Origin: Lyophyllum atratum
Lineage: Eukaryota > Basidiomycota > Agaricomycetes > Agaricales > Lyophyllaceae
DNA: 64,000 nt
NCBI GenBank assembly: GCA_014905825.1
Contig: JACGCN010000006.1
Location: forward strand, 744,001-808,000
Reading direction: 5' to 3'
In this document: positions 1 to 11,060 of the stretch, piece after piece
Layout: each line of letters begins with the position of its first letter
Position numbering within the stretch: position 1 is the first letter of the stretch
Program-made: the position numbers and the translations under genes
Notes under the pieces: generated by a model
What the model saw: the letters and a program-made list of their open reading frames with translations, nothing else
What the model was told of the DNA's origin: nothing
Database searches by the model: none

Positions 1-1849
1 GTCGCCGTTGGATGCTCGGAGGGAGGATGCGTTCAGGGAAGTGTAGCGCGTAGAAAGCGAGGCCGACGATGTACGAGACGAGTGAAGGAACAACGGGAGC
101 TACAGTACGTTGAGGCTAGAATTGAAGATCGAACAATGTGAAACGAACCTATAAAGGTGAATGCCTGCCTCCAAGAACTGATGAATGCGAGGCCTGCAAG
201 TGGTGCGATCGCCGAGAAAGCAAGACTCAGAAAAAAGGCGATACGATAGAACTAGAAGTCGTGTAAGTAGCTAGACTAGTGGAACGGTATCGACCAGACA
301 TACCCGGTATTCATGCTGGTTGAACCATTCCATGAAGGGGAAGACATTCCCTGCCAGTCCGGTGAGGAAGCAGACGCTGAGGAAGACTTGTCCGAGTGAC
401 GGATGGCATTGGAAGCCGTAGTGCACGACGGTGCCCACGCTGGCGCTGATCAGCCTGATTACCGGTCAGTATTGCTTCGTGCAACTTGGTTCAGAATGGA
501 GATATTACCAGCCGATGCCAACATAGTCTATCCGAGCACACAGGTCCATGCTCTTACGGTCTGCACACCCCGACATCGTGTGCCAGACGGCGCTGCTTAA
601 CAGGCAGAGCAGAGCGAACGACATGAAAAGCCGCTCGGGGGTATCGATTGCAAAGTTCGGATTAACAAATGGTACCGAATTTGATCCCCATAGAAGGAAT
701 GGGATTAGGTGAGTATGAATATTTACTAGAGACAGGAAGTCAGCCTATTAATTATTCAGAAGCGAGTAAGAGACAAACGTGTTTCGTTATGAAGGGCAAA
801 TAATGACATAATTATCAAGGGCCATTTTTCTAAGGGTATAAATCTGGTGAAATGATAAGGATAAGCGAATGTACAGCGCAAAATTCGACGAAGTAGACAT
901 ACCGATAACCATGGGTGACAAAGGGGTTGTTCTTCCATTGGTGGGGAAGGTCAGAGTACTGAATCAAGCGGACCCCTTGGAATGAGCGCTTGACAGCGCT
1001 GGCCACTTCATTCGCAGCTCTTTGGAGCATATCCTCTGTCTCCTCCACGATTTCCGTCGGGCTCGCGCTCAAAAGGTCCGTGACGAGCTCCGAGGATAAC
1101 AACGATTCAAGGAGGTCAGAGATCATGACGCTCGGGGTCACGCCTGACATCTCCCGTGGCGAGGGAAATTCCATTGATGAGAGATGTGACTGCAGATGTT
1201 CTAGATGTTTAGATAGAGTCGGAATGTAGCTTAATGGCTTATTGAAATCCAAATCGTTGAATCGGGAGCGGACGTCGTCAAGCCTCAGCCGCATGTCGGA
1301 GAAGTGAGAGCGGACGTTCGGCATGTCGGGGAGGTTGGGCATGTCTGGAAAATGTGAGCGTACGTCCGGCATGTCGGGGAGGTGTGCGCGCATTTCAGTG
1401 AGCCCTGGGACGTCGGGGAGGTCGGGAAAATGGGACTTGACAAAGTTCTCCACCGACATGTCTGTAAAGTGGAATTCCGGGAGGTGTGAGCACACATCCG
1501 CGCGGATTCCCTCGAGGATTTCCAGAGCAGTTTGGGCCCACTGCCTTGCCTCCTCGATGGTAAGCTCGCCCATGGCCTTCCATGTCTCTAGATCCGGAGA
1601 CTCGAGGTTGGATAGCTTCCTCTCAAGGTCTGCTAAATATGAAAGGACGAGGAACCGCAACGAGGCCAACGTCCGCGTTGGCGAGGCAGATGAAAGATCC
1701 AGCGCCTCGAGGGAAAGAGGCAGTGGATGGCATATCTGCAGGCGAACAGGCTGCCTGGAGCTGGGGGCTGACAACCGGCGTTTGGCGCGACGTCTATGAG
1801 TCTCAGACGTTGTCGCAGGCCTCGCGGTGGTCGTTACGGTGGCGCTCAT
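1..1849 (-). CDS. PAQR / hemolysin III-family membrane protein (partial, 3' end off the left edge)
   Basis: Progestin/adipoQ-receptor family (fungal Izh-like), a seven-helix membrane protein; family members are linked to lipid and zinc homeostasis. Exons read 1849-903, 843-779, 725-509, 454-304, 251-149 and 99 to beyond the edge; phases agree at every junction. The first exon (about 315 codons) is a long soluble N-terminus with a repeated PDMPDVRSHF-like motif. It runs into the family signature SDLPHQWKNNPFVTHGYRF and then HNETLNIHTHLIPF, which carries the conserved E-x-x-N-x-x-x-H, followed by SSAVWHTMSGC with the second conserved Ser/His. Hydrophobic helices follow (FYRIAFFLSLAFSAIAPLAG and on). 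About 527 residues are present and the final helix or helices lie outside the window. The promoter is shared with the divergent peptidyl-tRNA hydrolase gene. Family assignment is secure; substrate or ligand is unknown. Confidence 0.9.
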
Positions 1850-2148
1850 CGACCTAGGGGAGAGAGATAAGGATACAAGAGAACGAAAGATTCGGAAAGA
1901 GAGAGAAGTAGAGAAATGAGTTTGCAGGCTGTCCGTTCAAACTTGTGATTGACCGGCCATCAATGCATCACGGTGGCAGAGATCAGACTGGATCAGATCA
2001 ACGCCAAGCTCAATTTTGGCTCGCTGACAAAGCCATGCTCTGAATCCGAATGACTCTCTGCTCAACGTTCAACGTCCACAGCTTATAAAATGGCCAGAAC
2101 TCCGTAATCTCTCCCTATACCTCCACCACCACCCCTAGACCTCTAGAA
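1850..2148. promoter_or_regulatory. Divergent promoter between PAQR gene and peptidyl-tRNA hydrolase gene
   Basis: About 300 bp separate two start codons that face away from each other. On the plus side a TATAAAA lies at 2084-2090, roughly 60 nt before the hydrolase ATG, and is followed by a CT-rich stretch. No comparable TATA box is obvious on the minus side. Confidence 0.6.
2084..2090 (+). promoter_or_regulatory. TATA box of the peptidyl-tRNA hydrolase gene
   Basis: TATAAAA about 60 nt upstream of the ATG at 2149, followed by a pyrimidine-rich leader. Confidence 0.6.
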
Positions 2149-2809
2149 ATGCCCGGTGCAATTCCAAAAATTCTCGTTGTAGGGCTGGGTAACCTCCCTT
2201 TTCCTATTACCCGGCACAGGTGCGTTTTTAGTCGAGTTGAAATTCATATTACTGTTGTTGAACACGTTCTTCAAGTGTCGGTCAACTGATTATCGATTCC
2301 CTCGCGTCACGTCTTGGCATTCACATGTCTGCTGAGAGGAACGGAATTACAGGACAAGGCAATGTCATTATTGGGGAAACTATGGTCTCTCTGCATCTCT
2401 TCAAGTCCAGTACGCGTACCATTCTCCTGCATCCTTTTTAAAAGCTAATGCATACGTTCTAGAGTCTTTGATGAACATTTCTGGACCCTCTATTGCCGCT
2501 GCATTCCGCAAGACGGTTCAATCTCCCAGCTCCCTTATTGTTCTCTCGGACTCCCTCTCGCACAAGGTCGAAACTCTCCACGCCAGGCTGGGCGGTTCGG
2601 CTAACGGGCATAATGGCGTCAAGAGTATCATTTCTGCTCTAGGCGGCGAAATGAATTTCTATCGCTTCCGCGTAGGCATTGGGCGCGACGAAACTGATGC
2701 GGCTACATATGTCATGCGTAAACTGTCGTCGCATGAACGTCAATTCTGGAACGACCAGGGTCTTGATCTTGTCCTATCAGAAATCGAAAAAGTGGCTCTT
2801 AAAAGCTAA
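2149..2809 (+). CDS. Peptidyl-tRNA hydrolase (bacterial Pth type)
   Basis: Releases peptides from prematurely dissociated peptidyl-tRNA; in fungi this bacterial-type enzyme is usually mitochondrial. Three exons (2149-2219, 2276-2409, 2463-2809) sum to 552 nt and give 183 residues. The N-terminus has the family start VVGLGN and a TRHSVG motif whose His is the catalytic residue, split by intron 1. Next come FKSKSLMNISG, corresponding to the LxKPxTFMNxSG element, and VLSDSLS with the conserved Asp. The signature GGSANGHNGVKSI matches GGSAGGHNGLKSI almost exactly. Length is normal for the family. A TATA box at 2084-2090 and the first ATG after it set the start. No strong targeting peptide is visible, so location is inferred. 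Confidence 0.93.
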
Positions 2810-3382
2810 CAACGATTTTTACAACGTAAGTGAATTTTAGTCGTTGGTGCGCCTTCTTGACTCACGACTTTCAATGTCCAGCTGGCGTAACTCAATTTTA
2901 CACAAGCTAATCTCCCGCTATGGTCGGCTTTATAGCCTGATTAACCGCCCATATCTCTGGGCCATCTCGCGAAAAGAGATACGCGCGAGGACTTTCATTA
3001 CTCTCGGGGCAGAAGACGTCGGTGACCGTTCCGAAACCCGCCTTCCCTCGTCATCCATCTCGTATCGGCGCTTCTCGACATACGGAACCTGGTGGGCCCC
3101 TCCCACAGTCGTGTCCTTTGGCCGCCCCGAGCACATGTACATACCCTGGAATACGATGCACTTATGATCACGGGATAACGTACGCGAAGCCGCGTCCGGC
3201 TTTCGACTATTTTTTGAGCAAGCTCCAAATGGCTTCTTCACAGCGGACGCTGAAACATGAGGCATAAGGTCGGACTTCTTGACACGTTCCATGTGGTCCG
3301 CCGCCGCGGTTCTTTTTAGAAGGCCTACAGAGCATTGATAAGAGGCTGACTGCAAGAGCTCGAGACTTAACTATTGTTCGTC
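2810..3382. other. Intergenic region with unsupported open frames
   Basis: This stretch includes the 3' flank of the hydrolase gene and the promoter of the GH92 gene. Open frames exist on both strands (2844-3167 plus, 2930-3355 minus) but neither shows a family motif, signal peptide or convincing splice structure. Confidence 0.5.
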
Positions 3383-6300
3383 ATGCTCATCTCCTACTCT
3401 TCAGCAGCACTACTGCTGGGCCTCTCACTTTTTCCTTTGGCATCGGCACAACCTTCTCCCGAACTCCAGAGGAGAATATCGGCGGCCATCAAAGCCGCCG
3501 CCAACCAAACTAATCCTGACTACACAGCATTCGTGAATCCTTTCATTGGAACAGGTGTGACTTCCTCGCTGTATGCGCGTTCTGCAGTATTCTCAATACC
3601 TCCTATGAAGATAACGACGGAGATGTCTGGTATGTTTGAGTGACTCGGAAAGTTTTGAGTACTTACAAGATGCTTCAGTCCTGGTGCATCCCTGCCTTTT
3701 GGGATGGTGAGCTCTTATGTTTGTTTCGTGAATCCTTCTCACCATCAAGTCAGGTAAAATTCTCGACTGACCTTACTGGATATGCCCCTGCTGGTATTTC
3801 ATTCCTCCATTCTCAGTCTGTGCGGATTAAGGAATGACTGACATAGGGTATATCGCCAACCCGGCTGAAAAGATTCGCGGCATCAGTCCTCTTCATGACA
3901 GTGGAACTGGATCCTCCTTAGGTGACCGTTCATGCACGTGTGTTGTTACAACGAACGCGCACTAAACATGACATACAGGGACTTACGGAAACTTTGAGAT
4001 CATGCCTCTTCTGTGTCCTAACGGCTTTGATACATGCACGACAACGCTTGCTGCCCGCCAGCGCCTGCGTAAACTGAACACGGATGGTGAACGCTGCAGC
4101 GTATCTGCTCCATATGCCCATCACTTACATCCTTTCCAGAGGCATCGCCCGGATACTTCGCGCAGACACTCAACAATAACATCAAGATGGAGGCAACGCC
4201 CACCCGTCGTGCGGGTCTTGAGAGGTTCACCTTCCCCGTCGGGTCGAAGCCATACTTCGTTCTCGATCTCGCGAACGACCTTCCTGCTTCCTTCGCTGGC
4301 GGCACGCTCGATATTGATCCTGCCAAGGGGAGAATCACGATCGGCGGCCGCTATGGATCGAGGTCAGTTTCTGCTTCTAAAAATAACGTCTGGTTGCGTC
4401 TTGTTGACTTGTTTGTCAATAGCTTCGGCCCAAGCAGATTCAACTACCAGGCGTTCGCATGTTACGACCTCCTAAACGGCGGGAAGCAAAAGCTGAGCGA
4501 GTATGGCGTGTGGGCAGGCGACACGTGAGTGTTACCCATAGACTCCATGAGAGCCTGCGTCAAGGTTATGGTGGTACCGCAGTTTCGGGTTGGACGCTAA
4601 AGGACTCGGTCAAACTCACCTCAACCTCACACTCAACCTTATTGGAGGAATCTACCAATCTGGTGCCCTCTTCTCCTACGATATCAACCCCCCCGCGAAA
4701 CCGCAGATCATCATCCGTGTAGGCGTTTCCTTCCGCTCCACCGAGCAGGCTTGCGCCAATGCTGAAACCGAAGTCGGCGACGCGTCGTTCGAGGACATTC
4801 TCGCGAGGGCGAAGGCGGAATGGCAGGAGAAGCTCAGCAAGGTCGAGATCGACATTGCGAACACGCCGGCCAATGTTACAGAGATGCTATATTCGTCGCT
4901 GTACCGCGCTTCGTTGACTCCGGTATGTTCTCATGCGGCTCTGTGTCCGGAGAATCTTCTGAACCACATGGGCAGAATAATGCAACTGGGGAAACACAAG
5001 GTGTATTCGAGAATACGTCATCGTTCTATTTTGATTCGCTGTACTGCAGGTATGTTTCCATGCGGTTTTCTTCATAATTTTGTTAACCCCTTGGATCTTT
5101 CAGTTGGGACACTGTAAGACCATCGCTGCTTCTATCAACTGCCGGCTGATCTCAGGAATGCTCTTATCTCTAGTTTAGGACCTTCTATCCTCTATTGGCC
5201 CTTCATTCGCCAGTGGAGTTTGCTCAAATCGTTGACAGTTATATCGATGGATGGCGGAAAAATGGATGGATGCCTGAGTGTCGTGCAAACAACCTACCAG
5301 GATGGACTCAAGGAGGTTGGTGGTTCATGCAACCCTTGTGGTGTAACCATTTACTGAGACTTTTGTAGGCTCGAGCGCTGACAACATCGTGTCGCATTTC
5401 GCTGTCAACTATCACAACGAGGCAGAACGCCTGGGTATCAGCTTGGATGACCTGTACTCTGCACTGCTGGCTGACGGTGAGCTTAACCCACCGGAATGGA
5501 ACATCCAAGGTCGTCAGGTCAATGTCTACAAGTGAGTAGTCTTGCATAAGCTCTATTCACCGACGATCGATTTATAACTGGCATTTAGGCAATTTGGTTA
5601 CGTCCCATTTGCGGTTCTGGACGTCTCAAGTACTGGACGACAGACCAGAGAAGGGAGTCGAACGCTGGAGGTTTGTTTTGCACATAGAAGTATATGTTCT
5701 CAGCTCACGTCCATGCTCTTCAGTATGCTTTTGAGGACTTTGGTATCCGTCAAGTCGCTCAGCTATTAGGAAAAGCCGACGACGTCGAGAAGTATACGAA
5801 CCGTTCCTTGGTACGTAGGCCTCACTTTCTCTACTGAATTTACATCATCTAAGTTCTGTACTTAGTTCTACAGGAACGTCTGGGACCCTAGCGTCGTCAG
5901 CGACGGCTTCAAGGGTAAGTCGCCTGCACCACATAGTCTTAAATTGCAGTAAGCTGACCCTATCACATCATACTAATCAGGCTTCTCACAGAAGCGATTC
6001 TCGAACGGCACATTCGCTTTCAACAACCCAGTGGATTGCTCCCCGAACGACAAAAACTCATCAAGGGCCTGCTCGCTACAGGGATCCAACGTCAATGGGT
6101 TCTATGAGTCGTCCTCTTGGGAATACAGTTGGTACGCAAAGAAGTCGAAGATATGTCTATTTTCCTTAGGTTGACGTTTCCAATAGGTTCGCGCCCCACG
6201 ATACTGCGCACCTGATTGAGCTCATGGGCGGAAACGTGAGTAACTCGAGGTCGCTGGGTTTGCATTTAATTAAATTTTTTCCTAGGACACCTTTGTGAAG

Positions 6301-7020
6301 CGTCTAGACCATTTCTTCGACGTGAGTGCCCTCAATATTTACTTGTGAGCTCAATGCTTATCGTTTCTGATAGGCTGGATATTATCTCGCTGGAAATGAG
6401 CCCTCGTTCCAGACGCCGATTGGGTACCATTATGCCAACCACCCCGCCAAATCAGTTGACCGTGTTCGTGAGGTCGTCTTCACAAATTTCGACATCAGTC
6501 AGTGACTTCGTTGAAATCCAAATACTTCCACTGATGACTGGGACCTATCAGCTGCTGCCGGCTTGCCTGGAAACGATGACCAGGCTGCAATGGCTTCACT
6601 GCTGTCCTTCCATCTGCTCGGCCTGTACCCAGGTAGGTTGTGCATAGCATCCTTCTCCATACATATACTTATCCTTCGTCCCAAGTGCCGTCAACGACTC
6701 AATTCCTTGTCCTCTCTCCCTTCATCCCGAAGTACACCATCCACAACTCCTTCCTCAACACCAGCACAACTGTCACCACGCTCAATTTCGACGCCAAGTC
6801 CGTTCAAAAGACTATCCCACCCGGCACCGCCGCCTACGTCCAGAATGTCACCATCAACGGTGTCCCCACAGCCTCTCGCTGCCACTTTGACTTCTACGAC
6901 ATCTTCCGGGTGGGCGGTGAGGTCGTCATCACGCTTACGGCGGACAAGGCCGCAGCGGACGACTGCTTGGGTGCGTTACCTGAGAGTATCTCGATGGGAG
7001 GGTTTGCAAAAGCGCGTTGA
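3383..7020 (+). CDS. Secreted GH92-family alpha-1,2-mannosidase
   Basis: Glycoside hydrolase family 92 enzymes are calcium-dependent exo-alpha-mannosidases that trim mannose from N-glycans or mannans. The start at 3383 gives a clear signal peptide (MLISYSSAALLLGLSLFPLA, cleavage near SAQ). Family landmarks in order: NPFIGT, then a tiny exon at 3611-3629 giving DNDGDVC, PGASLPFGMVKFSTDLTGYAP, HDSGTGSSLGTYGNFEIMP, LERFTFPVG, WEYSWFAPHDTAHLIELMGG, YLAGNEPSFQTP followed by YHYANHPAKSVDRVRE (the Glu is the expected general acid), and LPGNDDQAAMASLLSFHLLG, whose Asp residues belong to the calcium/base site. The C-terminal beta-sandwich runs to the stop at 7020. There are more than a dozen short introns. 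All key catalytic motifs are present, so the enzyme is probably active and extracellular. Confidence 0.93.
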
Positions 7021-7391
7021 TAGTATTGGAAATAAAGAAACAAAGGGAATATGAGATACTGTAACTGTAAATAGCGTAGGGAGAGAGCAATATGGTACAT
7101 ATGTACATTTGCACAATGTGTATAGGTTTACATACAGATTGTACATCCCAAGTAACGTAGACTGGTTTGTGTGCCAGAGAAAGCCAGGTCGTAAGTGTCG
7201 TGATGAGACAGCATGGAGGTATCACGGGGTGGTTAGTGTATCTGCGTCATCCTTCCTTTGAATGATGAAGGGAATGGTTTTCGGGGTATCATGAATCAGA
7301 AGATATAGGTGTCGTTGGGAGGGTAACCACGAGTAATCGAGGTTTAATGATATCGGCCTCGTTTGCTAGATTGAGACTAAGGAAAGGTCAG
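7021..7391. other. Intergenic region between convergent genes
   Basis: This is the 3' flank shared by the GH92 gene (plus) and the disordered membrane-protein gene (minus). It is AT-richer than its surroundings and holds no coding signal that I can support. Confidence 0.5.
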
Positions 7392-9894
7392 CTAGAAGAC
7401 AAGGAATGCCACGTTTTTCGAGACGTACTCGTCCAACCAAGGAATGAGCACAGATCTCTGTGCCTTCCCACGAGCCTTGAGTGCAGTCAAAATCCTGAAG
7501 GTAGGTTGGTTCTTCAGAAGAAGGTGGGTCAGTGCCTCTTCAGCCTTGTCTGTGACATCGTTCCCGGCTGCAGTCCCTATGTCTATCTCCACAGGTGGTT
7601 CAATTCCAGCCTTGCCATCGCATGCTAAATAGGATAGGTTAGGATAGGTGTTCATTCGATGCCTTGCGTCTTATGGAGCAGGATAGAATGTTGTACGCAC
7701 CAGCAATGTACCATCGATCAGCCTTTTGATTCATCTGTTCCACCTTCTTCATCGAGGCATCGACGAGCATTTGCTTCTGCACAGCCAGCTCTATTGCATC
7801 GTCACTCCAGGCAGCCTTCAGCTGTCGCTTCAGTTCTACCAGCCCCTTGTTAAGTTCAGTCGCTTCCTTCCGCAGCTCAAGCGCCCGCGCAAGACGCTCC
7901 TTGCTACCCTCTGGTAGAGGCTCATCATCGGCTTCTGTTTCGGCGGCAGCCGCAGTGGTCGGGGCTGGCGTTGCCGATGTCTGCTGTACCGTCCTTTGTT
8001 CTGTCGTCTGCTGCGCAGCGACTTCCGGTGCAGACGCTGGTGATTGTTGTTCGACTGCTGGCGTTGGCGTCCTGGATGGCTGCCGACTGTTATTGGCCGA
8101 GCCTCTCTTAGCCTTAACCGTTTTCGGTTGTTCCGTCGTTTGCGGCTCCGGCGTCTGCTGTTCCTTGACTTCCGGTGCAGATGCTGCTGGTTGCTGTTCG
8201 ACTGTTGGCGTTTGCGTCCTAGATGGCTGCCGACTGTGACTGGCCGGGCCTTTTTTAGCCTTAGCCTGAGCCGGAGCCTTAGCCTTCGCAGCGGCCGTAT
8301 CTTCAGTTTTCCCCTGTCCCTCGACAGCGTCGCTAACGCCACTGATAAAAGGCTCGGTGAGACCTAGAAGATCGTCTGCGATTTTGTTAACGACAGCATC
8401 CTTCTGAGAAGGAACGTCGGAGTTGTTGAAGTCGGCGAACTGGAACTGGGAGTAGGATGGGGGTCTACCGAGGAAGCTGTATTCCATGGCATCACCAGAT
8501 TGTGTCGTGGTTGGGGCTGGAGCGGGAACTGGGGCGAGAACGGGTGCAGGGTCGGCGGTGGGGGTGGCGGACCAGGTTAGTGATTCCCATGGGTTGACTT
8601 CCGGTTGCGCAGGTAGCGGTGTGTTGTCCGAAGCGGAAGGGCCGTCTAGTGTGTTGTTGACAGGCGGGGGTACAGAGGTGGCGTCCACTAACTGTTCTTG
8701 ATTTGTGAACGCGGATGGTGGAGGTACATGTTGCGGGCGCGGTGAAGACGACCCTGCTGTGAGTTGGACATCTTTGGCTGGTGGGGTAGGTGGGGTGTCC
8801 TTGGCAGCGCCAGGCGGGGGCGTGTGGAGGGCCTCACGTCGGCTGATGTTCTCCCAGTCCTCATCGTCAGGTATATTGGGTACTTCGGCTACAGGCGGCT
8901 GGACCTCATGTGGTTCGTCTTGGTGGTGTTGTAGCGCGAAGGTGGTGTCGGAGGGGGTGGGCGGCAACACCATGGGGTTCTGCTTGGGGGTTGTCTCTTC
9001 CTCCTTCTGCTTTCCCTTGTCCAATACAACTTCCCGCTCCTCTTCATCCTCGATGATCGGCATATCGGCTTCGTTCAAAAGAGGAGTGCGAGTATACCCT
9101 GAGTCAGAAGAAGATATGTTTCCTTCGTCGAGGTCGTAAGAGAGCTCTGATTCGGTCTCGACAGTGGCTCGGCGTCGCGGGAGTGACGAGAATCGGTGGT
9201 GTGTTGTGCCCGGAGAAGTGGAAGCATCGGATCGGGAGCTTCGGAGGCCAAGGACAGACCCCAGTTCTGTCTCCGTTTCGGAAGCATAACCAGGGAATTC
9301 ACCTGGCACTGGACGTTTGCGAGGGGTTGGGGCCAAATGGGTTGGGCGGGTCGTGGGTGCTTGGGTTGTGTTTGTTACAACGGATGGAGGTGCTGAACCA
9401 ATCGCGGAAGCGCTTCGCGAAGGAGAGAAGCGCACGGTGCGAGGCCTGGCAAACCAGGGAATTGTTGGTACTGACTGGGTCAAGATGTAGAGGTCGCGGC
9501 GAACCTGCCGCCATACCCTTTTGAGGCCGACTTCGACCCAGATTGCCGGTGCGATGTCGGCGAGGATTACGCCCAATCCGGTCCACACCAACGTCAGAAC
9601 CAGCCTCCATAGGCTCTCTGTGAAGAGGAAGTCGACAAAGAGACGTACGCCATATGCAACGTACGGATCGAACGACTGGGGCATTTTCTTGAGAAAGTGC
9701 TGCATGACGACCCCCTCCCAGAGCCCTACCAAAGTCCCCGTGAGCCTATTGTCCTGGCGGCCCACAAAGTCAATAACGACCCGAACTGCGAGGCCGATGC
9801 CTATTGCGAGTATGCTGTCCATGATTGAGACGGCCTGTGCATTGATCCTGAAGACCGGGGCACGGGCGGAGATGTACGAGGACACGATGCTCAT
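7392..9894 (-). CDS. Uncharacterised membrane-anchored, largely disordered protein
   Basis: Two exons (9894-7701 and 7624-7392, intron 7700-7625) sum to 2427 nt and give 808 residues. The first 150 residues contain hydrophobic stretches (SILAIGIGLAVRVVIDFVG; a second around SLWRLVLTLVWTGLGVILAD), suggesting membrane anchoring. About 450 residues rich in Pro, Ser, Thr, Gln and acidic residues follow, including a 49-residue tandem duplication. A charged, probably helical coiled-coil segment (SKERLARALELRKEATELNK) comes next. The short second exon reads PPVEIDIGTAAGNDVTDKAE and then LILTALKAR-like sequence; its spacing faintly recalls an Smr-type C-terminal fold, but the match is weak and I do not assign it. 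No function can be given. Convergent with the GH92 gene. Confidence 0.8.
8019..8266 (-). repeat. 147-bp tandem duplication inside the disordered protein gene
   Basis: Two copies, at about 8019-8119 and 8166-8266, are offset by 147 bp (49 codons). Each encodes a segment of the type SRQPSRTxTPxVEQQxxAS followed by APEV. The period is a multiple of three, so the frame is kept. Copies have diverged by scattered substitutions. Confidence 0.8.
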
Positions 9895-10609
9895 CCTCGC
9901 GGTTTCGGTGGTCCCAAACGTGATGAGAGTTAACTTGAGCTTTTGCTATGTCGGCAAAAAGTTATTATTTCTCCACAACAATGGGTCCCACGTTTTTCGC
10001 TTCCTCTTCGTTGCTCTTGACTGCATCGTGCTACGGCTGTCAATCCCTTCACTACTTCTCTATTCCGATATCTCAACGGAAATACATGAGGACACGAATG
10101 AAAGGTAAGAGCACTTCAATATTCATCTCATAAGCTGGCTGCTGTAATTTCAAGGAATCTGTGCAGAAACCCCATACACTCTCCTGAAATCCTAAGGACC
10201 ATCTGCATATTATTCTGGGCACCCTAGGAGGACCTTTACACAGAACCACCCTGCCGTGGTTGTAGTAGGTGGTTATGCATTTCGTTTGCTTCCGTTGATC
10301 GATCGATCGTATTCTTCGAGCCTACGAAACTGGCGGCGGGACCTTCGTGCATGCAACTCACGCCTTTTGACACCCATGCCGTTTGACAGCTGGAAGCTTT
10401 CCGACTAAACGTCGCCAACGGAAGGGGAGAGAGGACAAATGGGATAGGTTGAAAAATAATTATGTAATCAGAGTTTTCTGAATGCTAAATGGCACATAAA
10501 AAATACAGGTTCAATTTGGTGTTACAAATGCGTACAGACCCATCATGCCAGGTTCATATCTTACAAGCCGTTACCCGTATAATTCGACGCCAACCATCTC
10601 TCTTCTCTT
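9895..10609. other. Intergenic region, no gene seen
   Basis: Lies upstream of the minus-strand membrane-protein gene and downstream of the small minus-strand gene ending at 10610. Only short unsupported frames are present. Confidence 0.5.
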
Positions 10610-11003
10610 TCAGACTTGGACCTCAGGAGGTTTCTTTCCAGCGTAGTGAATTTGTGGCGACTTCTCCCGCTTAGGATGCCCATTATGATGCAACTCCTTC
10701 GACGTCATCCCCGAGGCAGGTTTACCCATGCCCCTGTCGACATCCTTGGAGGTAGTGCGGCCCAAGGTCTCGTCGACGGTCGCGGTAGTCTTTTCTCCGG
10801 GTTCGGCTCCGGCGTCTTTATCGACGATGGTCTCGATGGCGACGGGTGCGCCGGGTGCCAGTTCCGCGACTACCGAGGTCGCACAAGCATCATGAGATTA
10901 TGTCGAGCGGCAAGACTGATGGATAGCACGTACTTGGAATGGCGTTCCTTCTTCCTTCGGCGGCTTCTTGCTCGGCTCTGAGTATATCATGAAGTCCGGA
11001 CAT
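10610..11003 (-). CDS. Small conserved-looking hydrophilic protein (109 aa), spliced
   Basis: Exon 1 is 11003-10934 and exon 2 is 10869-10610, with an intron of 64 nt (gtacgt..ggtag); 70 + 260 nt gives exactly 110 codons including the stop. The product starts MSGLHDILRAEQEAAEGRRN and ends KSPQIHYAGKKPPEVQV. It is hydrophilic and has a Gly/Lys/His-rich segment, GMGKPASGMTSKELHHNGHP. There is no signal peptide or membrane segment. A good TATA box (TATATAAAG, 11060-11052) sits about 50 nt upstream of the ATG. The codon pattern, splice sites and TATA box make it a believable gene. I do not recognise the family. Confidence 0.72.
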
Positions 11004-11050
11004 GATGAAATTCAGTTGGCTTTGTTTGGAGAGGCTACTTCAGACAAGAG

Positions 11051-11060
11051 CCTTTATATA
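11051..11060 (-). promoter_or_regulatory. TATA box of the small 109-aa gene
   Basis: Reads TATATAAAGG on the minus strand, about 50 nt before the ATG at 11003. Confidence 0.65.

Noticed and set aside
2930..3355. 141-codon minus-strand frame
   Set aside because: No motif, no start context and no splice support; it overlaps the promoter of the GH92 gene.
7836..9139. Long plus- and minus-strand frames overlapping the disordered membrane-protein gene
   Set aside because: They are shadows of the repetitive, GC-rich coding sequence in other frames.
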